64,000 nt of DNA from Betaproteobacteria bacterium MOLA814 (GTDB taxonomy: Bacteria > Pseudomonadota > Gammaproteobacteria > Burkholderiales > Burkholderiaceae_C), in contig AYMW01000002.1 in assembly GCA_000496475.1 (NCBI GenBank), positions 1-64,000 on the forward strand. The letters are read 5' to 3'. This document shows, in pieces, positions 8,036 through 17,992 of the stretch (position 1 is its first letter; each line of letters opens with the position of its first letter). The notes beneath the pieces are model-generated. The model did not search any database. It was not told the DNA's origin and worked only from the letters and a program-made list of their open reading frames with translations. Both the position numbers and the translations under genes were made by a program.

Positions 8036-9196
8036 TCAGCACTGCTGGCGACGCGCTTGGCGCATGACCTGCAGCGGCGCTCGTCGCGGGTCAATAGCGC
8101 GCAACAAATCAGGCGGCAGCAGCGTGGCTGTGTCGCCGTCGATTTGCGCTGCCAACACCTCACCCAACAATGGGGCCAAGCTCAAGCCTCTAGAGCCCAA
8201 CGCCAACAAACCAAACAACCCTGGTGCCGTTGCGACGTTGTCACGTTTGCTGCTGTCCGTCAAAGTTGCCATGGACGAGGCGTCGGGCAAGCTCCCGCAT
8301 ATGGGCAGCCTATCAATTGAGGCGCAGCGCACACCGACCCAGCTGCGCAGTTCTCCACTGGCTGCTTGTTTGTCAAACAATGTCAGTGCGCTCATGGCTT
8401 GAGGGCTGCTGGTGGCCAATTGGGCAAGGCTGGCCCGGTTGGCATCGTCATCGCGTGGGTCTGGCGTTGGTGACGATACGCCGCGGTGGTAAGTGGCGCC
8501 CATGCTCCAAATAGTCTCTGTGCGGTTGGTTTGAAAGTTGGGGGCATAAACGCCCTTGTGTCGCAGCGCGGGTTGTTTGCAACTGGTCTCATGGGGATCA
8601 GCCGGGCCGTACGTCATTTGCCCCGCTACTGCAGTCAAGCCCAAGGTCATATGCGCAGGTAACAAGCGTGTTGCTGCAAAGGCATTGCAAACCACGGCCA
8701 CATCGGCCTGCGCGATGATGTGGTTATCTTGGTCAACGGCGCACCATTGGTGGGCCTCGACAGCAGGGCGCACACTGGACACTGTGCGACCGGTCATGAG
8801 CGTCAATTGCGAGCCCTCGCAGGCCTGCAACCAAGCTTGCACCAAGGCGCTAGGGGACACCAAGTGGCCGTGTTCTTCGTGCTCTAGAGCCAATGCGCTG
8901 TGCGAGTTGTTCATTTGAAAACTGCGTACATCTATGGGCTGCCAGCCTTGACCCTCAGGCAGCAAGCGCTGCAAATGGGTGAGGGTGGCTTGCAAGCCCA
9001 GCTCGCACAAGCGGCTCATTGGCGTAGGGTGACGGGTGTGCAGCGGGCTGAGCATGCCCACAGGCAGTGCAGATGCGCCAGCGGCAGGGCCATGTCCTAG
9101 GTCTATGACCGTGACCCGCCAGCCACGCTGTACCAATCCAAAGCCGACAGCGATACCAGCCAAGCCGGCGCCGATGACCAGCGCGTGGCGATTCAT
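8036..9196 (-). CDS. mnmC: FAD-dependent oxidoreductase, MnmC C-terminal (MnmC2) type
   Basis: Predicted to oxidise the cmnm5 side chain at the tRNA wobble uridine, or a related amine. The 386-aa protein starts with a Rossmann FAD motif GAGLAGIAVG at residues 9-18. The GASALPVGMLSP segment (~40-51), GATYHRG (about residue 233) and VGVRCASIDRLPICG near residue 290 resemble the MnmC oxidoreductase half. The methyltransferase half found in enterobacterial MnmC is not fused here. A glycine oxidase-like DAO enzyme is the main alternative. It lies downstream of yggX on the same strand (27-nt gap). Confidence 0.72.
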   Translation of the reverse strand: MNRHALVIGAGLAGIAVGFGLVQRGWRVTVIDLGHGPAAGASALPVGMLSPLHTRHPTPMSRLCELGLQATLTHLQRLLPEGQGWQPIDVRSFQMNNSHSALALEHEEHGHLVSPSALVQAWLQACEGSQLTLMTGRTVSSVRPAVEAHQWCAVDQDNHIIAQADVAVVCNAFAATRLLPAHMTLGLTAVAGQMTYGPADPHETSCKQPALRHKGVYAPNFQTNRTETIWSMGATYHRGVSSPTPDPRDDDANRASLAQLATSSPQAMSALTLFDKQAASGELRSWVGVRCASIDRLPICGSLPDASSMATLTDSSKRDNVATAPGLFGLLALGSRGLSLAPLLGEVLAAQIDGDTATLLPPDLLRAIDPRRAPLQVMRQARRQQC

Positions 9197-9223
9197 GCTG
9201 TGTCGCTTGTTGCGTTGAAGGTA

Positions 9224-9499
9224 TCAGCTTTCAGTGGGCGGGACGTAGCCTTGCGCAGCGTCGGCACCATCGCCAAAAAAGTGGTTGTCCATTTGACGGG
9301 CTAGGTATTGGCGTGCACGTGCATCGGCCAAATTAAGGCGGTTTTCGTTCACCAACATGGTTTGGTGCTTGAGCCAGTCTGCCCATGCTTGCTTGCTGAC
9401 CTGTTGCCATAACTTTTTGCCCAAGTCTCCAGGGTAGGGTGGAAAGTCTAGGCCTTCTGCTTCTACGCCGAGTTTGATGCATTGAACCATTCGAGTCAT
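9224..9499 (-). CDS. yggX: Oxidative damage protection / Fe-S trafficking protein YggX
   Basis: A 91-aa cytoplasmic protein that supports iron-sulfur cluster maintenance under oxidative stress in studied relatives. The N-terminal [11 protein letters not shown] and the following [13 protein letters not shown] match the family closely, including the conserved cysteine at residue 7. The centre [18 protein letters not shown] is also diagnostic. Length is typical of the family. It is the first gene of the local minus-strand group before the mnmC-like gene. Confidence 0.95.
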   Translation of the reverse strand: MTRMVQCIKLGVEAEGLDFPPYPGDLGKKLWQQVSKQAWADWLKHQTMLVNENRLNLADARARQYLARQMDNHFFGDGADAAQGYVPPTES

Positions 9500-9665
9500 G
9501 TGTAAATCCTAGTTGTTTGTTCGTGGGGTACGGGGCTGTACTGTAGCAAGTTTTGCTGGTAAGCAAAAAATACCAGGCTGAAGAGCAACCCATTGCATTT
9601 TACTTTTCTCTATTGGTTACTATAGGACGGTGTTTTTAACCATCCTGACCAACGGAGTTTTTGCC

Positions 9666-10187
9666 ATGCAAGCTATGTTTACCAGAATCACACCGCAAGG
9701 AAGAGCCCAGCGCTTGTGGTTGTGCTTATTGGCTGTGTGGTGTGCAGGTCTGTTGGTGTTTGGTTTGTATTTACAGCACGTAGTCAACCTTGAACCATGT
9801 CCCATGTGCATTGTTCAACGCTATGCACTGGTGGTTGCCATGGTGTTGTCCGTCCTAGGTGCTTGGCTGGCGCACAGACGGGGTGCTTGGGTGTGGCCTT
9901 TGCTGTTAGTGCTCATCGGTTGTAGCGGTGCCTTTGTAGCGGCCCGACAATCATGGCTTCAGTGGTTTCCCCCCGAGTCGTTTGCTTGCGGACGTGACTT
10001 TTACGGCATGATTGAAGCGTTTCCGCTGCAAAAAGTCATACCCATGCTGTTTAAAGGCAGCGGTGACTGCTCCAGTGTTGACTGGATTTTTTTGAGCCTG
10101 AGCATTGCCAACTGGTCATTCATCAACTTTGTAGGGGTGGGCGTTGTTGCCGTGCTGGTTTTTACGCACCGCGTCAGACAAGGCTGA
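9666..10187 (+). CDS. dsbB: Disulfide bond formation protein DsbB
   Basis: Inner-membrane quinone reductase that reoxidises DsbA. The 173-aa product has four hydrophobic segments and both periplasmic cysteine pairs: C45-C48 in EPCPMC, and C108 with C135 in the second loop. The ATG at 9666 is chosen because CGGAG lies 8 nt before it; an earlier start in the same frame would add 12 residues. The gene stands alone on the plus strand between minus-strand genes. Confidence 0.93.
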   Translation: MQAMFTRITPQGRAQRLWLCLLAVWCAGLLVFGLYLQHVVNLEPCPMCIVQRYALVVAMVLSVLGAWLAHRRGAWVWPLLLVLIGCSGAFVAARQSWLQWFPPESFACGRDFYGMIEAFPLQKVIPMLFKGSGDCSSVDWIFLSLSIANWSFINFVGVGVVAVLVFTHRVRQG

Positions 10188-10264
10188 CAGTGGTTGCTCA
10201 TTTAGAGGCGAACAACTCGTTTTGCCGCAATTGCTCAGTTGAAGCCTTACAACCCATGCAGTTT

Positions 10265-11602
10265 TTACAGGTGCTTCAAAAACACCTTTGAGCGCCTATC
10301 CCAGTTGTATTTGCTCTTGCGCGCTTCAGGCAATGAGTCGGGTGCGACCTCTTTAAACCCGCGTTTGATAAACCAATGCATGGTGCGCGTGGTCAGTACA
10401 AAAATACTCTCCAAGCCCTGTGCCCGTGCGCGTTGTTCGATGCGCTTTAGCAAACGCTCGCCGTCTCCTTGCGATTGGCTGTGTGGTGACACAGTGAGCG
10501 CGGCCATTTCACCGGTCCTAACTTCTGGATAGGGGTACAGTGCAGCGCAACCAAAAATCACACCGTCGTGTTCAATGATAGTGTAAAAGCTGGCGTCACG
10601 TTCTATTTCTGTGCGGTCACGTTTGACAAGCATGCCCTCTTTTTCAAGGGGTTCAATGAGAGACACTATGCCCGATACGTCATCAATGGTGGCTTCACGC
10701 AAGCTCTCTAATTTTTCGTCAACCACCATGGTGCCGATGCCATCGTGGGTGTAAATCTCCAGCAATGGGCAGCCGTCAACCGCAAAGGGCAGTATGTGGC
10801 TGCGCTCAACGCCGCCCTCACAAGCTTTGATGCAGTGTTGCAGGTAAAAGGCTGTGTCAGTGGGTTTGTCGGCTTTGGGGAGGCGGGCAATGAGTGCTTT
10901 GGCTTGAGCCAATGGCAGCTCCGTGTCTACAGGTGAAGACAAGTCCAGCGGGTCTTGGTGTATGCCGTCAATCTCAGTCAAAAACATCAGCTTGTCGGCT
11001 TGCAAAGCAATGGCGGTACTGGTGGCCACGTCTTCCATGTTGAGGTTAAACGCCTCGCCGGTGGGTGAAAAGCCAAAGGGCGAGAGCAACACCAAGGCGC
11101 CCATGTCCATGGAGCGGGTGATGCCAACGGTGTCTACTTTTCGCACCAGGCCTGAGTGAATAAAGTCAATGCCATCGACCAAACCAATAGGTCGGGCTGT
11201 AATAAAGTTGCCCGACAGCACGCGAACAGTTGCACCGGCCATAGGGGTGTTGGGTAGGGCCTGGCTAAACGCAGCCTCTATCTCGTAGCGCAGCTGTCCA
11301 GCGGCTTCCTGGGCGCAGTCTAGGGCTACGGAGTCGGTAATTCGGGTGCCCATGGCAAAATGCTCTTGGTGTCCTTTGGCTGCCAATTGTTCACTGACCT
11401 GCGGTCGGAAGCCATGGACCAGCACAATGCGCACCCCCATGCTTTGAATCAGCGCCAAATCTTGAACCAAGTTGGGCAAGCGCCCAGCCGCAATGGCTTC
11501 CCCAGCGATGGCGACCACCACGGTTTTGCCTCTGTGCATGTGTATGTACGGTGCAACAGAGCGAAACCAAGGCACAAAAGTGAAGTTAAAAACGTCGGAC
11601 AT
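10265..11602 (-). CDS. argA: Amino-acid N-acetyltransferase (N-acetylglutamate synthase) ArgA
   Basis: First step of arginine biosynthesis: acetyl-CoA plus glutamate to N-acetylglutamate. The 445-aa protein joins an amino-acid kinase-like domain (residues ~20-280, with VLVHGFRPQV near 60) to a C-terminal GNAT domain (~295-440). The GNAT part contains EMAALTVSPHSQSQGDGERL, which matches the acetyl-CoA-binding loop. Length matches the classical enterobacterial enzyme. It is transcribed divergently from hrpA with a 78-nt spacer. Feedback inhibition by arginine is known for the family and not readable here. Confidence 0.95.
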   Translation of the reverse strand: MSDVFNFTFVPWFRSVAPYIHMHRGKTVVVAIAGEAIAAGRLPNLVQDLALIQSMGVRIVLVHGFRPQVSEQLAAKGHQEHFAMGTRITDSVALDCAQEAAGQLRYEIEAAFSQALPNTPMAGATVRVLSGNFITARPIGLVDGIDFIHSGLVRKVDTVGITRSMDMGALVLLSPFGFSPTGEAFNLNMEDVATSTAIALQADKLMFLTEIDGIHQDPLDLSSPVDTELPLAQAKALIARLPKADKPTDTAFYLQHCIKACEGGVERSHILPFAVDGCPLLEIYTHDGIGTMVVDEKLESLREATIDDVSGIVSLIEPLEKEGMLVKRDRTEIERDASFYTIIEHDGVIFGCAALYPYPEVRTGEMAALTVSPHSQSQGDGERLLKRIEQRARAQGLESIFVLTTRTMHWFIKRGFKEVAPDSLPEARKSKYNWDRRSKVFLKHL

Positions 11603-11680
11603 GGGCAGGCAGTGGGTAGGGCAATCAAAGCATAAGGATAATCGCTAGATTGCCTAGTTGTACAAAGTGAGTGTGTTGTT

Positions 11681-14600
11681 TTGAATTTGAGCCTAAATTT
11701 CCCCGATAACTTGCCCGTCAGTGCCAAGCGTGACGAGATCATGGCGTTGATGCGCGAGCACCAAGTGGTGGTGGTATGCGGCGAGACGGGGTCTGGCAAA
11801 ACCACGCAGTTGCCGAAAATGGCGCTGGCTTTGGGCAAAGGCCGCATCAATGGCGGCGGGTTGATTGGCCATACACAGCCTAGGCGAATTGCGGCTAGCA
11901 GCGTGGCCAAGCGTATAGCCGAGGAGCTCAACACCACACTTGGCGATGTGGTGGGCTTCAAGGTGCGCTTTCAAGACCGCTTAAGCAAAGACAGCTCCAT
12001 CAAGCTCATGACAGACGGTATTTTGCTGGCAGAGACGCAAACCGACCCGATGCTGAAGGCTTACGACACCATCATTATTGATGAAGCCCACGAGCGCAGC
12101 CTTAACATTGACTTTTTACTAGGCTACTTGCGCCAGCTGCTGCCAAGAAGGCCAGACTTGCAAGTTGTTGTGACGTCCGCCACCATCGATGCACAGCGCT
12201 TTGCAGATTATTTTGCCAGCCGCAAAGGCCCTGCGCCGGTGATCCAAGTCTCAGGGCGTACTTTTCCAGTCGAGATTCGTTGGCGCCCTTTTGAAGACAG
12301 CAAAGAAACCGACCTCAACACGGCCATTGCCGATGGTGTGGATGAGTTGTGGCGCGGTGGCGCTGGCGGCGATATCTTGGTGTTCTTACCGGGTGAGCGA
12401 GAGATCCGAGAGGCTGCCGACCACTTGCGCCAACACTTGAGTCACCAGCCCATGCTGCGCGACGCGCACATACTGCCCTTGTTTGCCCGCCTGAGCCAAG
12501 CCGAGCAAGACCGGGTGTTTGAAACGGGTGGTGGCAGGCGTGTTGTGTTGGCCACCAACGTGGCAGAAACCTCGCTGACAGTGCCAGGTATTCGCTACGT
12601 CATTGACGCCGGCACAGCGCGGGTCAAGCGCTACAGCTACCGCCAAAAAGTAGAGCAGTTGTTGGTTGAGCCCATCAGCCAGGCGGCGGCCAACCAGCGC
12701 AGCGGTCGTTGCGGGCGGGTGGCAGACGGCATAGCCATTCGGCTGTACGCACAAGACGACTTTGGTGCCAGACTGGCCTATACCGACCCCGAGATTTTGC
12801 GCAGCTCTTTGGCCGCTGTTATTTTGCGCATGAAAGCGCTACACCTCGGTGACATTGAGCACTTTGTATTTATTGAGCCACCCCCGCGCCGCGCCATCGT
12901 GGATGGCTATCAGTTGCTGGGCGAGTTGGGTGCTGTTGACGATGACAACCAGCTCACAGCCATAGGTAAAACCTTGTCTCGTCTGCCAGTTGACCCGCGT
13001 GTGGGGCGCATGCTGCTAGAGGCCAAGTCCCGTGGTGCGCTGGCCGAGGTGATGGTGTTGGCATCGGCCATGTCCTTGCAAGGTGTGCGCGACAGGCCCA
13101 TGGATAAACAAACGCAAGCCGATCAAGCGCACAAGAAGTTTGACGATGAGAAAAGTGAGTTTGTAGGTACGCTGCGTTTATGGGCTTGGTTGGCTAGGTC
13201 GCGTGGGAGTGCCAACGCAGATGCGCTGTTGGCCGCCTGGGTTAAGGGCAGTGCACCTGACAAACCAGCGCACAGTTTGCGCAGCGCCAATGCCCACCTT
13301 GGTGTTGACAAGCGTGGCGCGCAGCAAACGACCAAAGTTGGTGCGCAAGCTGAGCCTGCCGCTCACAAGTTGTCTAACCGTCAATATGAGCAACTGTTGC
13401 GAGAGAATTACATTCATGTGCGCCGAGCACGCGAGTGGCGAGACATTTACCAGCAACTGCACACAGTGGTTGCTGAGCACGGTTGGCAGCTCAACCAAGA
13501 GGCGGCCACTTACGATGCCCTGCACAAGTCTTTGCTTGCTGGCTTGTTGGGAAACATTGGTTTTAAGAACGACGTTGAAGACTGGTATTTGGGCGCACGC
13601 GGCATTAAATTTATAAAACATCCTGGCGCCAACCTGAGTAAAAAACCCGGTAAGTGGGTGGTGTGTTCCGAATTGGTTCAAACCACGCGCTTGTTCGGTA
13701 GGGGGGTGGCGTCTATTGAGCCCAAATGGTTGGAGGAGGTGGGACCTCACTTGCTCAAAAAGCAGTTGCTAGACCCGCACTGGGAAAAGAAATCAGCGCA
13801 GGTAATCGCTTTAGAGCGGGCAACCTTGTACGGCTTGGTGGTGTACAACAACCGTCGCATACGCTACGACCATATAGACCCCGTGCTATCGCGCACGTTG
13901 TTCATTCGTGAAGGCTTGGTCGCTGGCGAGTGGGACTCGAAGTTGGCTTTTTTGCGCAGCAACCAACGCTTGGTGCAAGAGGTTCTAGAGCTGGAGCACA
14001 AATCAAGACGTCAAGACGTGTTGGTTGACGACGCGCTGATTGAAGCCTATTACGATCAGCACCTGCCAGCCAGCTTGACCAGCGGCGATGCTTTAGAACG
14101 TTGGTACAAGCTCGAGTCGATCAACAACAGACAGTTGTTGGTCATGACGCGTGATTCGCTGATGCGCCACGAGGCCAGCAGTATTACCCATCAGGCATTT
14201 CCAAAAATAGTGCGTTTGGGTGGTGTGGATTGCACGACAAGTTACTTGCATGAGTTGGGTGACCCCAAGGATGGCCTGACCGTCGATGTGCCTATATTTG
14301 CACTGAACCAAGTGGACGCCAACCGCGTGGAATGGCTGGTGCCTGGCATGCTAAAAGACAAGCTGCAAGCCTTGCTTAAAAGCCTGCCGCAAAGGCCTAG
14401 ATCTCGCTTGGTACCTTTACCGCAGAGCGCGCAGCGCATGGCCGAGGCTTTCAGCGACCCCATTGTGTTCGGTGATGGCAGCCTGCTCGATGCGTGCTGT
14501 ACGTGGGTCAGACAGACCACCGACCTCGATGTCAAACGCAGCGAGTTCAAGTTGGACATGGTGCCCGCGCATTGGTTGATGAACATACGTGTGATCGACG

Positions 14601-15712
14601 AGCACGGCCGCCAATTGGGAATGGGGCGGCATTTAAGTGTGCTCAAGGCCGAGTTGGGCGGTAAAGCCCGAGGTGCTTTTCAAGCGCTCGCCCAGCTTAA
14701 ATTGAGCGACCTAAGCACACAATCGCCAGACCCTGCGGTACATGCTGCCAACGGCGTGTCTCAAACGCATGCCAAGCTTCACTCTGACAGCGGTCTAAAA
14801 GTGGGTGTTGGCTCGAAACCAATGGGCACACTTGACGCGGTTTCGCAGCCGCAGGGGTTGCCCAGTAAGCGTTTCACCTCATGGGATTTTGGCGAACTGC
14901 CTGAGCTGATGGAGCTGCGCAAAGGGGTTCAGACCTTGATTGGATTTCCTGCACTCATCGATGGTGGTGACTGCGTGCGCATTGAGGTGTTTGACGAACC
15001 GCAGGTGGCTGCGGCCAAACACACAGCAGGGTTGGCGCGTTTGTTTGCTTTACAAATAAAAGATGCCATCAAGTACCTTGAGAAGAACATTCCCGATATG
15101 CATCTGATGTCTGTGGCCTACATGCCATTGGGCACTGTGGAGGAGTTGCGCACACAAATTTTGAATGCCGCCATGTCGCGTGCTTTCTTGCAATTGCCCT
15201 TGCCAGTTGATGCACAGACGTTTAATGTGCGCCTGTCTGAAGGTCGTGCGCGCTTGACACTGATTGCCAACGAGCTGGCCAGAACCTGTTCTGAAATTTT
15301 GGCCGCTTTTGCCAAAGCCAGTCGCAAAATAAAAGACAGTAAACATTTAGGAGCGGCACATGCCGACGCCACCCAACAGTTGGTCAAACTGATGCCCAAG
15401 CAGTTTGTTGTTCAGACACCGCCGGAGTACTTGCCGCATTTGGTGCGTTATCTGGGTGCCATTGTGATGCGATTAGACAAGGCCAGAGCAGACGGCGCAC
15501 GAGATGCCGCGCATACCAAAGACGTTAGTGCGTTAGAGCAAAGCTATTGGCGTTTGGTGTCGCAACGCCAAGGCCAGTTAGACGAGTCTGCAAAGAGCGT
15601 ACGGTGGCTGTTGGAAGAGCTGCGTGTGGGTTTGTTTGCTCAGGAGCTGCGGACCAAGCAGCCAGTGAGTGTGAAGCGCTTGGAAAAAGCACTGGCGCAG
15701 CTGCAAACTTAA
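11681..15712 (+). CDS. hrpA: DEAH-box ATP-dependent RNA helicase HrpA
   Basis: RNA helicase of 1343 aa, linked in relatives to mRNA processing and ribosome rescue. Motif I GETGSGKTT is at residues 34-42, the DEAH box at about 134-137, SAT near 166, and the arginine-finger motif QRSGRCGR near 340. The winged-helix/OB region and a long DUF3418-type C-terminal domain follow. No ATG is available at the family-typical N-terminus; the first candidate is TTG at 11681, with only a weak AGTGAG upstream. The E. coli protein has a longer N-terminus, so the start is uncertain. A Ser/Thr-rich linker near residues 1015-1065 looks species-specific. Confidence 0.93.
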   Translation: MNLSLNFPDNLPVSAKRDEIMALMREHQVVVVCGETGSGKTTQLPKMALALGKGRINGGGLIGHTQPRRIAASSVAKRIAEELNTTLGDVVGFKVRFQDRLSKDSSIKLMTDGILLAETQTDPMLKAYDTIIIDEAHERSLNIDFLLGYLRQLLPRRPDLQVVVTSATIDAQRFADYFASRKGPAPVIQVSGRTFPVEIRWRPFEDSKETDLNTAIADGVDELWRGGAGGDILVFLPGEREIREAADHLRQHLSHQPMLRDAHILPLFARLSQAEQDRVFETGGGRRVVLATNVAETSLTVPGIRYVIDAGTARVKRYSYRQKVEQLLVEPISQAAANQRSGRCGRVADGIAIRLYAQDDFGARLAYTDPEILRSSLAAVILRMKALHLGDIEHFVFIEPPPRRAIVDGYQLLGELGAVDDDNQLTAIGKTLSRLPVDPRVGRMLLEAKSRGALAEVMVLASAMSLQGVRDRPMDKQTQADQAHKKFDDEKSEFVGTLRLWAWLARSRGSANADALLAAWVKGSAPDKPAHSLRSANAHLGVDKRGAQQTTKVGAQAEPAAHKLSNRQYEQLLRENYIHVRRAREWRDIYQQLHTVVAEHGWQLNQEAATYDALHKSLLAGLLGNIGFKNDVEDWYLGARGIKFIKHPGANLSKKPGKWVVCSELVQTTRLFGRGVASIEPKWLEEVGPHLLKKQLLDPHWEKKSAQVIALERATLYGLVVYNNRRIRYDHIDPVLSRTLFIREGLVAGEWDSKLAFLRSNQRLVQEVLELEHKSRRQDVLVDDALIEAYYDQHLPASLTSGDALERWYKLESINNRQLLVMTRDSLMRHEASSITHQAFPKIVRLGGVDCTTSYLHELGDPKDGLTVDVPIFALNQVDANRVEWLVPGMLKDKLQALLKSLPQRPRSRLVPLPQSAQRMAEAFSDPIVFGDGSLLDACCTWVRQTTDLDVKRSEFKLDMVPAHWLMNIRVIDEHGRQLGMGRHLSVLKAELGGKARGAFQALAQLKLSDLSTQSPDPAVHAANGVSQTHAKLHSDSGLKVGVGSKPMGTLDAVSQPQGLPSKRFTSWDFGELPELMELRKGVQTLIGFPALIDGGDCVRIEVFDEPQVAAAKHTAGLARLFALQIKDAIKYLEKNIPDMHLMSVAYMPLGTVEELRTQILNAAMSRAFLQLPLPVDAQTFNVRLSEGRARLTLIANELARTCSEILAAFAKASRKIKDSKHLGAAHADATQQLVKLMPKQFVVQTPPEYLPHLVRYLGAIVMRLDKARADGARDAAHTKDVSALEQSYWRLVSQRQGQLDESAKSVRWLLEELRVGLFAQELRTKQPVSVKRLEKALAQLQT

Positions 15713-15739
15713 GGGCGAGTTTGTACCTGCGCCCTAGAC

Positions 15740-16909
15740 TTACAGCTGAGCGAGGCGCGCCAATGCCAAGTCCAATGTGGCGTCTTGTTTGGCAAAGCAA
15801 AATCGTATGCGGCGTTGGTCAAAGCCGTTGCCGTAAAAAGCCGATAGCGGCACTGCAGCGACACCTATCTCGGTGGTCAGCCATGTGCAAAAGTCGGCCT
15901 CGCTGAGGTTGCGCTCCGGAACTGTGAGGTCATCTATGTCGACGCATTGGAAATAAGTGCCGCTGCAAGGGGCCAACTTGAAGTTGGTTTTGGCCAAGCC
16001 AGCGCGAAATTTGTCCCGTTTTGTCTGATAAAAAGCAGGCAATTTCAAGTACGCGTCGCGGTGTTGCATGAAGTCAGCCAAGCCTTGCTGCATGGGCGTG
16101 TTGACCGTAAACACGTTGAACTGGTGAACCTTGCGAAACTCTGCCATGAGTGAGGGTGGTGCCACCACATAGCCAACTTTCCAGCCTGTCACATGGTATG
16201 TCTTGCCGAAGCTGCTGATCACAAATGCACGCGCGGCAAGAGCCGGGTAGCGCAGGGCGCTGAGGTGAACGTTGCCATCAAAGACCATGTGCTCGTAGAC
16301 CTCGTCACTGATGAGCACGATGTTGGTGGGTTCAAGCAAGTCTTGAAGGGCCAGCATATCGGCCTCGCTCCAAATGGTGCCGCTTGGGTTGTGGGGGCTG
16401 TTGATGAGTATTGCGCGTGTCTTGGGTGTGATGGCCGCCGCAATTTGTGCAAAGTCAGGCGTCATGCTGCCAGGTGTTAACGCCACACGAACTGCAACAC
16501 CGCCGCACAACTCAATAGCTGGTATGTAGCAGTCGTAGCACGGCTCCAGCACAATCACTTCGTCGTCGTTTTTGACAATGGCCAGCATGGCCGTGAGCAG
16601 AGCTTGTGTGGCACCTGCGGTCACCGTGATGGCTTGTGCGTCAGTTTGGTGACCATATAGCATGCCAATTTTATCTGCTACAGCGCTGATTAAACTCGGC
16701 AAACCTGCCATGGGTGGGTATTGGTTATGGCCATTGAACATGGCGTCAGCCACCGCTTGGTGCAACCTGATATCGCCTTCAAAGTCTGGAAACCCTTGGC
16801 CTAAATTGACCGCATTGTGTTTGGCGGCAAGTACCGACATGACGGAAAAAATGGTGGTGCCAACATGGGGCAACTTGCTGTTGAGTAAAGGGGTGTGTAG
16901 TACCGTCAT
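15740..16909 (-). CDS. ybdL: PLP-dependent aminotransferase, YbdL/methionine aminotransferase type
   Basis: Class I/II fold-type I aminotransferase of 389 aa. It carries NLGQGFPDFEG near residue 35, the NSPHNPSG motif near residue 170 and SSFGKTYHVTGWKVG near 230, whose lysine should bind PLP. This combination is characteristic of the YbdL group, which prefers methionine and aromatic amino acids with 2-oxo acids. It lies upstream of nothing obvious but shares the strand with cysB, whose stop codon is 15 nt beyond its start, so the two may be co-transcribed. A role in methionine or sulfur-amino-acid salvage is plausible but inferred. Confidence 0.87.
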   Translation of the reverse strand: MTVLHTPLLNSKLPHVGTTIFSVMSVLAAKHNAVNLGQGFPDFEGDIRLHQAVADAMFNGHNQYPPMAGLPSLISAVADKIGMLYGHQTDAQAITVTAGATQALLTAMLAIVKNDDEVIVLEPCYDCYIPAIELCGGVAVRVALTPGSMTPDFAQIAAAITPKTRAILINSPHNPSGTIWSEADMLALQDLLEPTNIVLISDEVYEHMVFDGNVHLSALRYPALAARAFVISSFGKTYHVTGWKVGYVVAPPSLMAEFRKVHQFNVFTVNTPMQQGLADFMQHRDAYLKLPAFYQTKRDKFRAGLAKTNFKLAPCSGTYFQCVDIDDLTVPERNLSEADFCTWLTTEIGVAAVPLSAFYGNGFDQRRIRFCFAKQDATLDLALARLAQL

Positions 16910-16924
16910 CGCAGGGTTGTGTTT

Positions 16925-17869
16925 TTACAGTTCGTAACGCTCGGCGTCGCCCGCCATGGCCTTAACAATCAGATCTTTGCTTAAGCGCGGGCTGAGCAGT
17001 TCCGCCAAGCGCAGCACATAATGACGCATATAAGCACCACGCTTGAATGCGACCCGGGCCAAGTTGCTACCAAATAAGTACCCTGCGGGACGACTCACCA
17101 AATCTGGCCCTGGGCCGTCTGCATCCACTGCCATTTGGGCCACAATGCCCACGCCCATGCCCAGTTGCACGTACGTTTTAATGACGTCGGAGTCGATGGC
17201 GTCTAACACCACATTGGGTTTTAGGCTCCGGGTTGCAAAGGCCAAATCTATGCGGTTTCTTCCTGTGAAGCTGGGGTGGTAGGTGATGATGGGGTGCTCT
17301 ACCAAGTCTTCTAAGCGAATCCGTTCCAAGCTGGCCAGTGGGTGATTTGTCGGCATGACCAGAACGTGTTGCCACTCGTAACACGGCAGCGAGATCAGTT
17401 CTTCAAACTGGGTTAACGACTCTGTTGCGATGCCGATATCAGCCACATCGTCAAGCAGCATCTTTGCAACTTGTGCGGGAGAGCCTTGGTGCAAGCTGAT
17501 GTTGACTTTTGGAAATTCGTGCCGCAGCTTTGCAACGGGTTGGGGTAAGACATAGCGGGCTTGTGTGTGGGTTGTGGCAATGCTGAGGGTGCCGGAGTCC
17601 TGCGTAGAAAACTGTTCACCAATCCGTTTGAGATTGCGAACCTCGCGCAAAATAATGTCAATGCTGCGCAGCACATGCTCGCCAGGTTCGGTGATGCGCT
17701 TGATGCGTTTGCCGTGGCGTGCAAAGATGTCTATGCCCAGTTCATCCTCCAACTCGATGATGGCCTTTGACACGCCAGGCTGCGATGTATGCAGTGCCTT
17801 GGCAGTCTCAGTCAGGTTGAGGTTGCGTCTGACAGCCTCTTGTACAAATTTGAACTGGTGCAGGTTCAT
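16925..17869 (-). CDS. cysB: LysR-family transcriptional regulator CysB
   Basis: Master activator of sulfate assimilation genes that senses N-acetylserine and thiosulfate/sulfide in relatives. The 314-aa protein has an N-terminal winged HTH (residues 2-60, with TSQPGVSKAIIELE) and a substrate-binding-like domain. The stretch SIATTHTQARYVLP (~94-107) and HPIITYHPSFTGR are hallmarks of CysB/Cbl rather than generic LysR proteins. Length is close to the 324 aa of E. coli CysB. Its targets probably include the cys operon at 1852-7953, by family knowledge. Confidence 0.93.
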   Translation of the reverse strand: MNLHQFKFVQEAVRRNLNLTETAKALHTSQPGVSKAIIELEDELGIDIFARHGKRIKRITEPGEHVLRSIDIILREVRNLKRIGEQFSTQDSGTLSIATTHTQARYVLPQPVAKLRHEFPKVNISLHQGSPAQVAKMLLDDVADIGIATESLTQFEELISLPCYEWQHVLVMPTNHPLASLERIRLEDLVEHPIITYHPSFTGRNRIDLAFATRSLKPNVVLDAIDSDVIKTYVQLGMGVGIVAQMAVDADGPGPDLVSRPAGYLFGSNLARVAFKRGAYMRHYVLRLAELLSPRLSKDLIVKAMAGDAERYEL

Positions 17870-17992
17870 GGTGGCAAATGGTGTGTGCTATGCGCAAGTG
17901 GTCAATGACAGGGGTGCACCAGCCAGTTGATCGGGCAGGTGTAGAGCCATTATCAGGCGAATTTAAATGGTGTCTTAAACGCTACAGTTGCG

